From positions 1 through 38,180 of the forward strand of contig JAIUOM010000028.1 in NCBI GenBank assembly GCA_020161215.1: a stretch of 38,180 nt of DNA, read 5' to 3'. The position numbers and the translations under genes are program-made. Below are positions 15,662-23,623 of the stretch, piece by piece. Positions within the stretch are counted from its first letter, which is position 1. Each line of letters opens with the position of its first letter. The notes beneath the pieces are model-generated. The model saw only the letters and a program-made list of their open reading frames with translations. It did no database searches and had not been told where the DNA came from. This DNA is from Pseudomonadota bacterium. GTDB taxonomy: Bacteria > Pseudomonadota > Gammaproteobacteria > Burkholderiales > Burkholderiaceae_C.

Positions 15662-15981
15662 ACCAGCTTGAAGTGAAGATCATGGGCCAGGGCTACCTGC
15701 TGGGTTGCCCCGAGGGCGGCGAGGAACGCCTGCGCGAGGCGGTGCAAAAGGTGGATGCCGCCATGTGCCGCATTCGCGACGCCGGCCGCATCAAGGCGCG
15801 CGACCGCATCGCCGTGCTGGCGGCGCTGAACCTGGCGTTCGAGCTGGCCGAGCAACCCCCCGCCCCTACCGCGCTCGCGTCGGGCGAGGAGCCGCACCTG
15901 AGCGTGGCCGAGCACGCCACCCTCAGCGCCCTGCTCTCGCGCCTGGACCAGGCCCTGGGCGAGGACGGGCGGCTGCTGTAG
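15658..15981 (+). CDS. zapA: Cell division protein ZapA
   Basis: The 107-residue protein matches the ZapA family: NQLEVKIMGQGYLLGCPEG at the N-terminus, EERLREAVQKVDAAM, then IKARDRIAVLAALNLAFEL before a C-terminal helix. ZapA binds FtsZ and cross-links its protofilaments at the division site. The start is GTG at 15658, overlapping the upstream stop by 4 bases. 6S RNA follows directly, the arrangement known from many proteobacteria. Confidence 0.93.
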   Translation: MNQLEVKIMGQGYLLGCPEGGEERLREAVQKVDAAMCRIRDAGRIKARDRIAVLAALNLAFELAEQPPAPTALASGEEPHLSVAEHATLSALLSRLDQALGEDGRLL

Positions 15982-16054
15982 GCCCGCCGCCCGCCACGGG
16001 CACCGAAGGGCGGCTTCTGGTGGCAGGCAGCCGGCACCTCGGCGCACCAAGAGG

Positions 16055-16060
16055 TAAAAT
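16055..16060 (+). promoter_or_regulatory. -10 element of the 6S RNA promoter
   Basis: TAAAAT lies seven bases before the first paired base of 6S RNA, the right distance for a sigma-70 -10 hexamer. A matching -35 element is not obvious. Confidence 0.55.
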
Positions 16061-16066
16061 CCAGCC

Positions 16067-16243
16067 TGTCTGCGGTGCGCGTCGGGCTTTATATTTCCTT
16101 GAACCAATGCTCATATGAGCCCGGGCTTGGAACATTGTCTGGTCAGCGTGATCATCTCGCGTCAGATGAACCCAAGATCAGTCTGACCTCGCCCACCTGA
16201 ACCCCTGCGTTCAGGATGACGGTCCGGTGGCATTCGCAGACAC
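16067..16243 (+). ncRNA. ssrS: 6S RNA
   Basis: Directly downstream of zapA lies a region of about 177 bases whose ends pair perfectly: TGTCTGCG (16067-16074) with CGCAGACA (16235-16242). The interior is largely self-complementary around an open centre, as in 6S RNA, which mimics an open promoter and binds sigma-70 RNA polymerase. A TTTT run follows the 3' stem, and a second T6 run lies at about 16271-16276. The zapA-ssrS order is conserved in proteobacteria. Exact ends are estimates. Confidence 0.85.
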
Positions 16244-16357
16244 CTTTTGCTTTCGCGGCGGTACAGCGGGTTTTTTGCTATCGTTGCGCGGGCCACCAGC
16301 GCCCTCTTCCACATCCCTCTACCCTGCCCTCGGCGCCTGCGCGCGCGGCCATCACCC

Positions 16358-17176
16358 ATGCCCATAGAACCCCTGCTGATCCTCGAACTGGCCCTGCTCG
16401 GGCTTGCCACCGGCTTTCTGGCTGGCCTGCTGGGTATCGGCGGCGGCATGATCATGGTGCCCTTCATCTCGGCCATGCTGGACGCGCGGGGCGTGGCGCC
16501 CGGGTTGGCGGTGAAGATGGCCATCGCCACCTCCATGGCGACCATCATCTTCACCTCGATCAGCAGCGTGCGCGCCCACCACAAGAAGGGCGCGGTGCGC
16601 TGGGACATCGTCAAGCGCCTGGCGCCCGGCATCGTGCTGGGCGCGATGGTCGCCAGCCTGGGGGTGTTCGCGCTGCTCAAGGGCGCGCTGCTGTACTTCT
16701 GCTTCGCGGCCTTCGTGATGTTCTCGGCCTCGCAGATGTTCCTGGACCGCAAACCGGCGCCCTCGCGCCAGATCCCTGGCACGGCCGGCATGGTCGGCGC
16801 CGGCGGGGTAATCGGCTTTTTGTCTGGGCTGGTCGGCGCGGGCGGCGGCTTCGTCAGCGTGCCGTTCATGACCTGGTGCAACGTGGCCATCCACAACGCC
16901 GTGGCCACCAGCGCGGCGCTGGGCTTTCCGATCGCGGTGGCCAACGTGGCGGGCTACATCGTCGCCGGCCAGAGCCTGACCGGCCTGCCCCCCCAGTCGT
17001 TCGGCTACCTGTGGTTGCCGGCGCTGGTGGTCATCGCCTGCTGCAGCGTGCTGATGGCCCCGCTGGGTGCCAAGGCAGCGCATGCGCTGCCGGTCAAGAA
17101 GCTCAAGCGCGTGTTCGCCTGCGTGCTGATCGTGCTGGCCGTGTACATGGCTTACAAGGGTATCTTGGCGGTATAA
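16358..17176 (+). CDS. TauE/SafE family membrane permease
   Basis: The 272-residue protein has about eight hydrophobic spans in two homologous halves, each with a glycine motif: LLGIGGGMIMVPF near residue 25 and GLVGAGGGFVSVPFM near 158. This is the TauE/SafE (DUF81) family, members of which export sulfite, sulfoacetate or other organic anions; the substrate cannot be told here. ATG 16358 places the first span near the N-terminus; an upstream ATG at 16247 would overlap the 3' side of 6S RNA. No partner gene is next to it. The 115 bases between 6S RNA and this start show no clear promoter. Confidence 0.88.
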   Translation: MPIEPLLILELALLGLATGFLAGLLGIGGGMIMVPFISAMLDARGVAPGLAVKMAIATSMATIIFTSISSVRAHHKKGAVRWDIVKRLAPGIVLGAMVASLGVFALLKGALLYFCFAAFVMFSASQMFLDRKPAPSRQIPGTAGMVGAGGVIGFLSGLVGAGGGFVSVPFMTWCNVAIHNAVATSAALGFPIAVANVAGYIVAGQSLTGLPPQSFGYLWLPALVVIACCSVLMAPLGAKAAHALPVKKLKRVFACVLIVLAVYMAYKGILAV

Positions 17177-17180
17177 GCTC

Positions 17181-17456
17181 CCCCCGAAGCGCCTGACGGC
17201 GCCTCCCCCAGGGGGCGGGCCGGCCGCTTCGGAGCGGCCGTGCGCGGCGGCCCCTGGGCTGGCCTGCTGGGCGAAAATTGACGCCCGCCGAAGCGCCTGC
17301 GGCGCTTCCCCCAGGGGGCGGGCCGGCCGCTTCGGAGCGGCCGTGCGCGGCGGCCCCTGGCGTGGCCTGCTCCGCGGCCTCTTGAAGAGATCGAAGCCTC
17401 CCGAAGCACCTGCAGTGGATCCCCCAGGGAAATGGGCTGCTGCGCGGCCTTGGGTG
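17181..17456. repeat. GC-rich tandem repeat array (two full copies, one degenerate)
   Basis: This fills most of the 368-base gap between the two TauE-like genes. A unit starting CCGAAGCGCCTG at 17184 recurs at 17288 (period 104), and a degenerate copy starts at 17401. The two full copies share CCCCCAGGGGGCGGGCC and the palindrome-like GGCCGCTTCGGAGCGGCC followed by GTGCGCGGCGGCCCCTGG. Strong hairpins are predicted by eye. An inverted relative lies at 18266-18377. Confidence 0.9.
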
Positions 17457-17489
17457 CAACTGGCTGCGAGAACGCCTGTTCAGACGTCT

Positions 17490-17545
17490 TTTAGGCCGTA
17501 TGTCGGCGTGAATTCTTCCTCGATAGCTATTAATTTAATAGCAAT
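17490..17545 (+). repeat. AT-rich dispersed repeat, copy R6
   Basis: GTCGGCG at 17502-17508 and TAGCTATT at 17524-17531 are 15 bases apart, followed by AATTTAATAGCAATCAATGG. It abuts the stop codon of the membrane protein gene at 17545 and is the best-preserved copy in the window. Confidence 0.82.
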
Positions 17546-18231
17546 CAATGGCCGACTGGGACCACGCACCAGGGGGCTTGGTCGTGCACCAGGCCCATGT
17601 ACAGGCCCCAGGCGGAGGTGAGCATCAGCGTCAGCCCGGCCACGCGCATGCCCCAGGCGCCGCGGCCGTTGTGGCCCAGGCGCAGCAGCAGCCACGGGCC
17701 AGCCCAGAGCGAGACGCCGGAGCCCAGGGCGAACAGCGCCATCACCGCGGCACCGCCCTCCACGCTGCCGGCCAGCGCCGCCACCATCAGGGCGGAATAC
17801 AACAGGCCGCACGGCAGCAGCGCCCAGGCCACGCCCAGGCCCAACGGCGCGGCCAGGCCCATCGACTGCGTGGCCGAGCGTACGCGCGCCCAGACGCGGC
17901 GTGCGCCGGTTTCCAGCCACACCGGCTGGCGCGCCTGGATGAGCAGCACCAGGCCCAGCAGCACGGCGGCCACGTGCACCATGGTCCAGGCCGGACGCAG
18001 CGCGGCGCTCTGCACCGTCAGCCAGCCCAGCCCCTGCATGCTGGCCGCGGCCAGCGCGCCCAGCGCCGAATAGCCGGCCACGCGCCCCAGTTGGAACAGC
18101 GAGATCGCCTGCGTGCTGCGCGGCGCCGCCGCCTGGCCGATACCCGCGCAGGCCGCGCCACACATGGCGATGCAATGGGGGCCACCCGCCAGCCCCATGA
18201 CCAGAGCGGTGACCAAGAGAGAACTTTGCAT
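17545..18231 (-). CDS. Sulfite exporter TauE/SafE-like (DsbD_2/UreH-type) membrane protein
   Basis: The 228-residue protein has about six hydrophobic spans. It begins with a short helix holding GLAGGPHCIAMCGAACAG (residues about 14-31, cysteines in a CxxxC spacing) and has a second conserved cysteine in WALLPCGLLYSAL. This pattern belongs to the UreH/DsbD_2-like branch often found near cytochrome cbb3 oxidase and fnr/hemN genes, where roles in metal or thiol handling have been proposed. Its neighbours here, hemN and fnr, fit a microaerobic context. The function is inferred only. ATG 18231 is the only good start. Its 3' end touches repeat R6. Confidence 0.8.
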   Translation of the reverse strand: MQSSLLVTALVMGLAGGPHCIAMCGAACAGIGQAAAPRSTQAISLFQLGRVAGYSALGALAAASMQGLGWLTVQSAALRPAWTMVHVAAVLLGLVLLIQARQPVWLETGARRVWARVRSATQSMGLAAPLGLGVAWALLPCGLLYSALMVAALAGSVEGGAAVMALFALGSGVSLWAGPWLLLRLGHNGRGAWGMRVAGLTLMLTSAWGLYMGLVHDQAPWCVVPVGH

Positions 18232-18265
18232 AACTCAGCAATTATCCCGCGCAGCTCCAGAGACC

Positions 18266-18377
18266 ATACCCCTCGAAAGGCCGCGGAGCAGGCCATACGG
18301 GGAGCCGCTGCGCACGGCCGCCCGAAGCGGCCGGCTCGCCCCCCAGGGGCGGAGGCGCCGAAGGCGCTTCTGGGGGG
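18266..18377. repeat. GC-rich hairpin repeat at the 3' end of hemN
   Basis: The inverted relative of the array at 17181-17456. The 8-base stem CCCCCCAG (18339-18346) with CTGGGGGG (18370-18377), plus an inner GGCGCC stem, ends directly at the hemN stop codon. It may act as a terminator or mRNA end stabiliser for hemN, although no T-run follows. Confidence 0.8.
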
Positions 18378-19760
18378 TTAAATGATCTTCGAGAACCGCG
18401 CCCGCGTCTTGTCGGCCTGCAGGTACTTGTCGAACACCATGGCCACGCCGCGCACGAAGAACCAGCCGGTGGCGGTGACCTGGATGCCGGTGTCGTCCAG
18501 TTGCACCAGCCCCTGCGCCTGCATGGCGCCCAGCAGTTCCAGCTCGGCGGCGAAGTACTCCTTGAAGTCGATCAGGTGCGCCAGTTCGATGGACTGAAAG
18601 ACCACCTCGCCCTGGCACATCAGGGCCATGATGACGGTGCGGCGCAGCAGATCGTCGCGCGACACCGCCAGGCCGCGCACCACCGGCAGGTGGTCGTGAT
18701 CGAGCAGGTTCTGGTACTCCTCCAGGGTCTTGGCGTTCTGGCTGTAAGTGGCGCCGATCTTGCCGATGGCGGACACGCCCAGGCCAATCAGGTCGGCGTC
18801 GGGCTGCGTGCTGTAGCCCTGGAAGTTGCGGTGCAGGCGACCCTGGCGCTTGGCGATGGCCAGCGCGTCGTTGGGCAGGGCGAAATGGTCCATGCCAACG
18901 TAGACATACCCCGCGGCGTCGAAGGCCGCCAGCGAACGTGCCAGCATGGTCACCTTGTTGGAGGCACCCGGCAAATCGATGGCGATGATGCGGCGCTGCG
19001 GCTTGAAGCGCTCCGGCAGGTGCGCGTAGGCGTACAGCGCGATGCGGTCGGGCCGCAACTCGGCCACCTGGGCCAGCGTGCGGTCGAAGGACTCGGGCGT
19101 CTGCTTGGGCAGGCCGTAGATCAGATCGACGTTGATCGACTCGAAGCCGATGCGCCGGGCCGCTTCAACCAGGGCAAACACGTTCTCCACCGGCTGGATG
19201 CGGTGCACGGCTTTCTGCACGGCGGGGTCGAAATCCTGCACGCCGAAGCTCAGGCGGTTGAAACCCAGGGCCGACAGCATGCGCAGGCGGGCTTCGTCCA
19301 CGGTGCGCGGATCGACCTCGATCGAGTATTCGCCGCCGGGCACCAGGGTGAAGTTGCTGCGCAGCATGGCCATCAACTGGCCCAGTTCGGCGTCGCTCAG
19401 AAAGGTGGGCGTGCCACCGCCCAGGTGCAGCTGGCTGACCGATTGACCGGCACCGATGCGCTGCACGTGCAAGGCCACTTCCTTGGCCAGGTAGTTCAGG
19501 TAGGGCGCGCCGCGCTCGTGGTGCTTGGTGATGATCTTGTTGCAGGCGCAGTAGTAGCACAGCGACTCGCAGAACGGCACGTGCACATACAAGGACAAGG
19601 GCAAGGCCAATGGCGCGGGCCCGCCCCGGCGCTGCTCCAACGCCTGGATGTAGTTGGTCTCTCCAAAAGCCTCGACGAAGCGGTCCGCTGTCGGATAGGA
19701 GGTGTAGCGCGGTCCGGGAATATCGAATTTCGTCAACAGTTCGGTGGTTATGGCTTGCAT
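18378..19760 (-). CDS. hemN: Oxygen-independent coproporphyrinogen III oxidase
   Basis: The 460-residue radical SAM enzyme decarboxylates coproporphyrinogen III to protoporphyrinogen IX without oxygen. The cluster motif FCESLCYYCACNK supplies Cys64, Cys68 and Cys71, with a fourth cysteine two residues on as in E. coli HemN. HLGGGTPTFL (about 113-122) is the SAM-binding GGGTP motif, and a C-terminal HemN domain follows. Length matches true HemN (about 455) rather than shorter HemW-like proteins. It is divergent from the fnr-type gene, with a palindromic FNR site between them, so induction at low oxygen is expected. The stop codon abuts a GC-rich hairpin. Confidence 0.96.
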   Translation of the reverse strand: MQAITTELLTKFDIPGPRYTSYPTADRFVEAFGETNYIQALEQRRGGPAPLALPLSLYVHVPFCESLCYYCACNKIITKHHERGAPYLNYLAKEVALHVQRIGAGQSVSQLHLGGGTPTFLSDAELGQLMAMLRSNFTLVPGGEYSIEVDPRTVDEARLRMLSALGFNRLSFGVQDFDPAVQKAVHRIQPVENVFALVEAARRIGFESINVDLIYGLPKQTPESFDRTLAQVAELRPDRIALYAYAHLPERFKPQRRIIAIDLPGASNKVTMLARSLAAFDAAGYVYVGMDHFALPNDALAIAKRQGRLHRNFQGYSTQPDADLIGLGVSAIGKIGATYSQNAKTLEEYQNLLDHDHLPVVRGLAVSRDDLLRRTVIMALMCQGEVVFQSIELAHLIDFKEYFAAELELLGAMQAQGLVQLDDTGIQVTATGWFFVRGVAMVFDKYLQADKTRARFSKII

Positions 19761-19817
19761 CGCGTGCTTTCCCTGATTCGCTGGGGCGTACTGTCGCCCG
19801 ATGGGCTCGGATTTTCC

Positions 19818-19831
19818 TTGACGACGATCAA
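19818..19831. promoter_or_regulatory. FNR-type binding site (anaerobox) between hemN and fnr
   Basis: TTGACGACGATCAA fits the FNR consensus TTGAT-N4-ATCAA with one change. The centre lies 64 bases upstream of the hemN start, a distance compatible with a class II (about -41.5) activating position for hemN. For the fnr-type gene it lies about 123 bases upstream. A TAGAAT -10 hexamer for the fnr-type gene is seen at 19898-19903. Confidence 0.75.
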
Positions 19832-19947
19832 GGTGTCCGAGTTCTTCCGTCGGGATTTACCACAAGGCCGGCACCGGCGTGGATCGTGCCAATCGCCTAG
19901 AATGCGTGCATCGCGGACATGGCGATCCGCATGCTAGGCATTTAGGA

Positions 19948-20667
19948 ATGACCCCTCAAGCCATCAAAGTCGCCTGCTCCAACTGCGGCTTGCGCGAACT
20001 GTGCATGCCCGTCGGGTTGACGGGCAACGACATGGGCCGCTTGGACGATCTGGTGGCCACGCGCCGCAAGATCAAGCGCGGCACCCCCCTGTTCTCCAAC
20101 GGCGAACGCTTCAACGCGCTGTACGCCATCCGCACCGGTTTTTTCAAGACCAGCATCGCCACCGAGGATGGGCGCGATCAGGTGACGGGCTTTCAGATGG
20201 CCGGCGAGATCATCGGACTGGACGGCATCGTCGGCGACCGGCACACCTGCGATGCGATCGCGCTGGAAGACGCGGAAGTCTGCGTCATGCCCTACGACCG
20301 GCTGGAAGAGCTGTCGCGCGAGGTGCCTGCGCTGCAGAACCACGTGCACAAGATCATGAGCCGCGAGATCGTGCGCGAGCACGGCGTGATGCTGCTGCTG
20401 GGCAGCATGCGCGCCGAGGAGCGCCTGGCCGCCTTCCTGCTGAATCTGGTGCAGCGCCTGCACGTGCGCGGCTTCTCGCAGTCCGAACTGGTGCTGCGCA
20501 TGACGCGCGAGGAAATTGGCAGCTATTTGGGCTTGAAGCTCGAGACCGTGAGCCGCACGTTCTCCAAGTTTGCCGACGACGGCATCGTCGAGGTGCGGCA
20601 GCGGCATGTGCGCATTCTGGATACGCAGGCCCTGCGCAACATCGTCAACACGCCGGCTTGTCATTGA
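19948..20667 (+). CDS. fnr: FNR-family oxygen-sensing transcription regulator
   Basis: The 239-residue regulator has the four [4Fe-4S] cysteines expected for FNR: Cys10, Cys13 and Cys19 in CSNCGLRELC and Cys112 in EVCVMPY. A cyclic-nucleotide-type beta-roll (about 38-120), a dimerisation helix and a winged HTH (about 187-208) follow. The recognition helix holds ETVSR (Glu199, Ser202, Arg203), the residues that read TTGAT...ATCAA. ATG 19948 has a TAGGA Shine-Dalgarno, and the shorter N-terminus puts the first cysteine at residue 10. It should activate hemN and other microaerobic genes when oxygen is low. It could carry the local name btr or fnrP. Confidence 0.93.
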   Translation: MTPQAIKVACSNCGLRELCMPVGLTGNDMGRLDDLVATRRKIKRGTPLFSNGERFNALYAIRTGFFKTSIATEDGRDQVTGFQMAGEIIGLDGIVGDRHTCDAIALEDAEVCVMPYDRLEELSREVPALQNHVHKIMSREIVREHGVMLLLGSMRAEERLAAFLLNLVQRLHVRGFSQSELVLRMTREEIGSYLGLKLETVSRTFSKFADDGIVEVRQRHVRILDTQALRNIVNTPACH

Positions 20668-20671
20668 CGGT

Positions 20672-20688
20672 GGCGGGTGCCGCCCGCC
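20672..20688. terminator. GC hairpin between convergent genes
   Basis: GGCGGG (20672-20677) pairs with CCCGCC (20683-20688) over a 5-base loop in the 36-base gap between the convergent fnr-type and DUF1178 genes. No T-run follows on either strand, so it is a weak bidirectional terminator candidate. Confidence 0.4.
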
Positions 20689-20703
20689 GGCCTGCCGCCG
20701 CGA

Positions 20704-21192
20704 TTACTGCAGCGGCCCTTTCAGCCCGGCCGGAATCGGCAGGGGCATGACCGCGATGCCCTCGTCCAGCAATTCCTCGGTCTGCTCACGCGAGGCCTGC
20801 CCGCGAATGCCGCGCTCCTCGGTTTCGCCGTAGTGAATGCGCCGTGCCTCGTCCGCGAAACGCTCGCCGACGTCCTCGGTTTGGGCCATGACCCGGCGCA
20901 CCATGTGCATCCAGGCGGCTTGCAACGCAGCCGGTGGCAGGGAGGCCACGGCGCCCTGGGCGTCGGCCCCCCCGGCCGGCCGGGATGGGTCCACCGCCGG
21001 GCTGGATTCGGCGGCCGCCGAGGCGCCGCTCAGATTCAAGCGCGGCGCGCTGGGCAACTTGGTGATGGCGTGGTCACCGCACAGAGGGCACTCCAGCAGA
21101 TCGCGCGCCAGCTGATCCTGAAAATCGACGTCGGAGGCAAACCAGCCTTCGAACACATGGCCGTGGGCACAGTGAAGATCTAGCACTTTCAT
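20704..21192 (-). CDS. DUF1178 family protein
   Basis: The 162-residue conserved protein of unknown function opens MKVLDLHCAHGHVFEGWFAS and has a CPLCG pair near residue 36, together a probable zinc-binding ribbon (C-H plus CxxC). A Gly/Ala/Ser-rich middle is followed by a charged helical C-terminal half containing ERFADEARRIHYGE. ATG 21192 is chosen since it begins the conserved motif; an upstream in-frame start would add unlike residues. It is 4 bases after the Nudix gene and appears to be the last gene of the nuo transcript. Confidence 0.87.
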   Translation of the reverse strand: MKVLDLHCAHGHVFEGWFASDVDFQDQLARDLLECPLCGDHAITKLPSAPRLNLSGASAAAESSPAVDPSRPAGGADAQGAVASLPPAALQAAWMHMVRRVMAQTEDVGERFADEARRIHYGETEERGIRGQASREQTEELLDEGIAVMPLPIPAGLKGPLQ

Positions 21193-21196
21193 AAGT

Positions 21197-21778
21197 TCAG
21201 GTGGCCGGCCGCCACTCCAGCGGCCAAGCCCCACTCAGGGTATTTTGCAGCCAAAGCGCACCGATCAGGGTTTTGGCATCGGTCACCTGGCCGTCTCGGC
21301 ACCAGCCTTGCAGTTGCTCAACACTGGCGCTGAAGACTTCCAGGAATTCGCCTGCGTCGAGTTGCCGTTCACCCCGCGTCAGGCCTCGTGCAAACCAGAT
21401 TTCAATGAACTCGGTGGAATAGGCCACGACCGGGTGCAGGACGCCGGCGCGCGCCCACTCGCGCGCGGTGTAGCCGGTTTCCTCCCGCAGCTCGCGCTGG
21501 GCGCACTCCAGGGTGCTTTCGCCGGGATCGAGTTTGCCGGCGGGAAATTCGATGAGGGTCTGCTTGACGGGATAGCGGTACTGGCGTTCCAGCACCAAGC
21601 TGGGCGTGCCATCGGCGGCGTCCAGCAGCGGGATGATCATCACCGCGCCGGGGTGCACGAAGTACTCGCGGTAGCTTTGGCTGCCATCGGGCAGGCGCAC
21701 TTCGTCGCGGAAGGCGTGCAGGAAACGGCCTTTCAGCAGTTCCTGGTGGCTCAGCGGGTGTTCGGTGAGGTCGGACAC
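21197..21778 (-). CDS. Nudix hydrolase, ADP-ribose pyrophosphatase type
   Basis: The 193-residue protein carries a full Nudix box, GKLDPGESTLECAQRELREE followed by TGY (about residues 83-105), matching GX5EX7REUXEEXGU. Upstream lies the IPLL...LVLERQYRYPV strand typical of ADP-ribose pyrophosphatases. It probably hydrolyses ADP-ribose or a related nucleotide diphosphate to AMP plus a phosphate product; exact substrate unknown. The start is GTG at 21778, 11 bases after the DUF2818 stop. It lies in the tail of the nuo operon, where ADP-ribose clearance beside NADH oxidation is a reasonable but unproven link. Confidence 0.88.
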   Translation of the reverse strand: MSDLTEHPLSHQELLKGRFLHAFRDEVRLPDGSQSYREYFVHPGAVMIIPLLDAADGTPSLVLERQYRYPVKQTLIEFPAGKLDPGESTLECAQRELREETGYTAREWARAGVLHPVVAYSTEFIEIWFARGLTRGERQLDAGEFLEVFSASVEQLQGWCRDGQVTDAKTLIGALWLQNTLSGAWPLEWRPAT

Positions 21779-21789
21779 AGCCCGGTCCG

Positions 21790-22095
21790 TCAGTTGCCGC
21801 GTCGCAGCAGATAACGGTACACGAAACCGGGAAATGCCAGCGTGAGGAACAGCGCACCGGTGACGGCGTAGAACTCCCAACCCTGGGCCTGAATCTGCCC
21901 GACGCTTTTCTCGAACGCCAGCCCGATGCCGCCCACGATGAAATACCACGCCACCAGCTCCGCCAGCCGCCAGGCCAGCGATTTGGTGGCGCCACGCAGC
22001 GGCAGCACCGTCATGAGGCGGTGATTCACGAATGGCAGGTTGGCCGTCACGCAGGCCAACACGATCAGCGCCCAAATGATGGCGGTCTGTGACAT
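21790..22095 (-). CDS. DUF2818 family small membrane protein
   Basis: The 101-residue protein has three hydrophobic spans: a first near residues 5-20, a second around AELVAWYFIVGGIGLAF and a third around YAVTGALFLTLAFPGFVYRY, with a basic C-terminal LLRRGN. The family is known mainly as the gene after nuoN in betaproteobacteria and has no established function. It starts 27 bases after nuoN. A role in complex I assembly is an inference from position. Confidence 0.88.
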   Translation of the reverse strand: MSQTAIIWALIVLACVTANLPFVNHRLMTVLPLRGATKSLAWRLAELVAWYFIVGGIGLAFEKSVGQIQAQGWEFYAVTGALFLTLAFPGFVYRYLLRRGN

Positions 22096-22122
22096 TCCGG
22101 TTCGATACGCTGGCGGCGCCGC

Positions 22123-23613
22123 TCAGCTGCCCAGCATCTGGACAATGGCACGCGCGCACAATGCCATCAAGGCCCCGGGCATGATGCCCAGAATCAGCAG
22201 CAATGCGCCGTTCAGCGACAACAGGGCGCGCATGTCGATGGGCGCGCGGATGGGCGACACGTCACTGACGGGCTCGTCAAAGTACATGACCTTGACGACG
22301 CGCAGGTAATAGAAGGCGCCAATCAGGGACATCATCACCGCGAACACCGCCAAGCCGATATAGACGCCCTGACCCGCGCTGATCAGGGCCTGCAGCACCG
22401 ACAGCTTGGCCTGGAAACCGACCAGCGGCGGCAGGCCAGCCAGGGAGAACAGGCAGATGGCCATGATACCGGCGTACAACGGGCTGCGTTGGTTCAGGCC
22501 GGCAAAATCGGCGATCTCCTCGCTTTCGTGCCCTTCGCGCGCCAGCAACAGGATGACCCCGAAGCTGGCCAGGGTGGTCAGCACATAGGTCACCACGTAG
22601 AACATGGACGAGCTGTAGGCGTTGGCCGCGGCCAGTGCGTTGCCGTTGACCACGCCGGCCATCAGACCCAGCAGCACGAAACCCATCTGCGCGATGGTGG
22701 AATAGGCCAGCATGCGCTTGAGGTTGGTCTGGGCGATGGCGGCCAGGTTGCCAATCAGCAGCGAAGCCACGGCCAGCAAGCCCAGCATCTGCTGCCAATC
22801 GATGGCCAGGGGCAGCAGGCCTTCCACCAGCAGGCGAATCGCCATGGCGAACGCGGCCAGCTTGGGCGCGCCACCGATCATCAAGGTGACCGCAGTCGGC
22901 GCACCCTGGTAGACGTCGGGAATCCACATGTGGAAGGGCACGGCGCCGAACTTGAAAGCCAGGCCAGCCACCACGAAGACCAGACCGAACACCAACACCT
23001 GGTGCCGGATCTGGCCCGAGGCCACGGCTTTGAACACGCCAGCGATATCGAGGGTGCCCGTGGCCCCGTACAGCATGGACAGACCGTACAGCAGGAAACC
23101 AGAGGCCATGGCGCCCAGCACGAAATACTTCATGGCCGCCTCGACCGAGGCCACGTGGTCGCGGCGCAAGGCCACCAGCGCGTAGCCGGCCAGCGTCAAG
23201 CACTCCAGGCCGAGGTAGATCAGCAGGAAGTTGTTGGCCGAGATCATCACGAAAATGCCCAGCAAGGACAGCAGGCTCAGCACATACCACTCGCCCCCGC
23301 GCAACATGCCGCGATCCATGACGTAGCCACGGCCATAGACGAAAGTGACCAGCACCGACAGGGCCGCGAAGCACTTGAGCCAGTTCGACATCGCGTCACT
23401 GACCACCATGCCACCAAAGCCATAGATCGTCTGCCCGCCCTGGGCATTCAGGCCGGTCAGGATCGCCAGCGTCAGCAACGTCAGCACCGACAAGACATAG
23501 GCCACCATGCGACGTGGGCCCTTGTCGAGCAAGTCCACCAAGGCGATCACGCAGGCCATGACCAGGAGCACGATCTCCGGATAGATGGCCATCCAACTGA
23601 ATCTGTCAATCAT
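22123..23613 (-). CDS. nuoN: NADH-quinone oxidoreductase subunit N
   Basis: This antiporter-like membrane subunit of complex I has 496 residues and about 14 spans. Proton-path residues are visible as the glutamate in [17 protein letters not shown] (about 137) and the lysine in [19 protein letters not shown], with another lysine in [13 protein letters not shown] 23613 is preferred to the GTG at 23619 because GAGG lies nine bases before the ATG but too close to the GTG. It follows nuoM by 10 bases and ends the nuo set proper. Confidence 0.97.
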   Translation of the reverse strand: MIDRFSWMAIYPEIVLLVMACVIALVDLLDKGPRRMVAYVLSVLTLLTLAILTGLNAQGGQTIYGFGGMVVSDAMSNWLKCFAALSVLVTFVYGRGYVMDRGMLRGGEWYVLSLLSLLGIFVMISANNFLLIYLGLECLTLAGYALVALRRDHVASVEAAMKYFVLGAMASGFLLYGLSMLYGATGTLDIAGVFKAVASGQIRHQVLVFGLVFVVAGLAFKFGAVPFHMWIPDVYQGAPTAVTLMIGGAPKLAAFAMAIRLLVEGLLPLAIDWQQMLGLLAVASLLIGNLAAIAQTNLKRMLAYSTIAQMGFVLLGLMAGVVNGNALAAANAYSSSMFYVVTYVLTTLASFGVILLLAREGHESEEIADFAGLNQRSPLYAGIMAICLFSLAGLPPLVGFQAKLSVLQALISAGQGVYIGLAVFAVMMSLIGAFYYLRVVKVMYFDEPVSDVSPIRAPIDMRALLSLNGALLLILGIMPGALMALCARAIVQMLGS

Positions 23614-23623
23614 GTCCACACCC

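Noticed and set aside
20515-20530. AGCTATTTGG word in the fnr-type gene
   Set aside because: It encodes the conserved HTH residues GSYLGLK, and no partner box lies 15 bases away.
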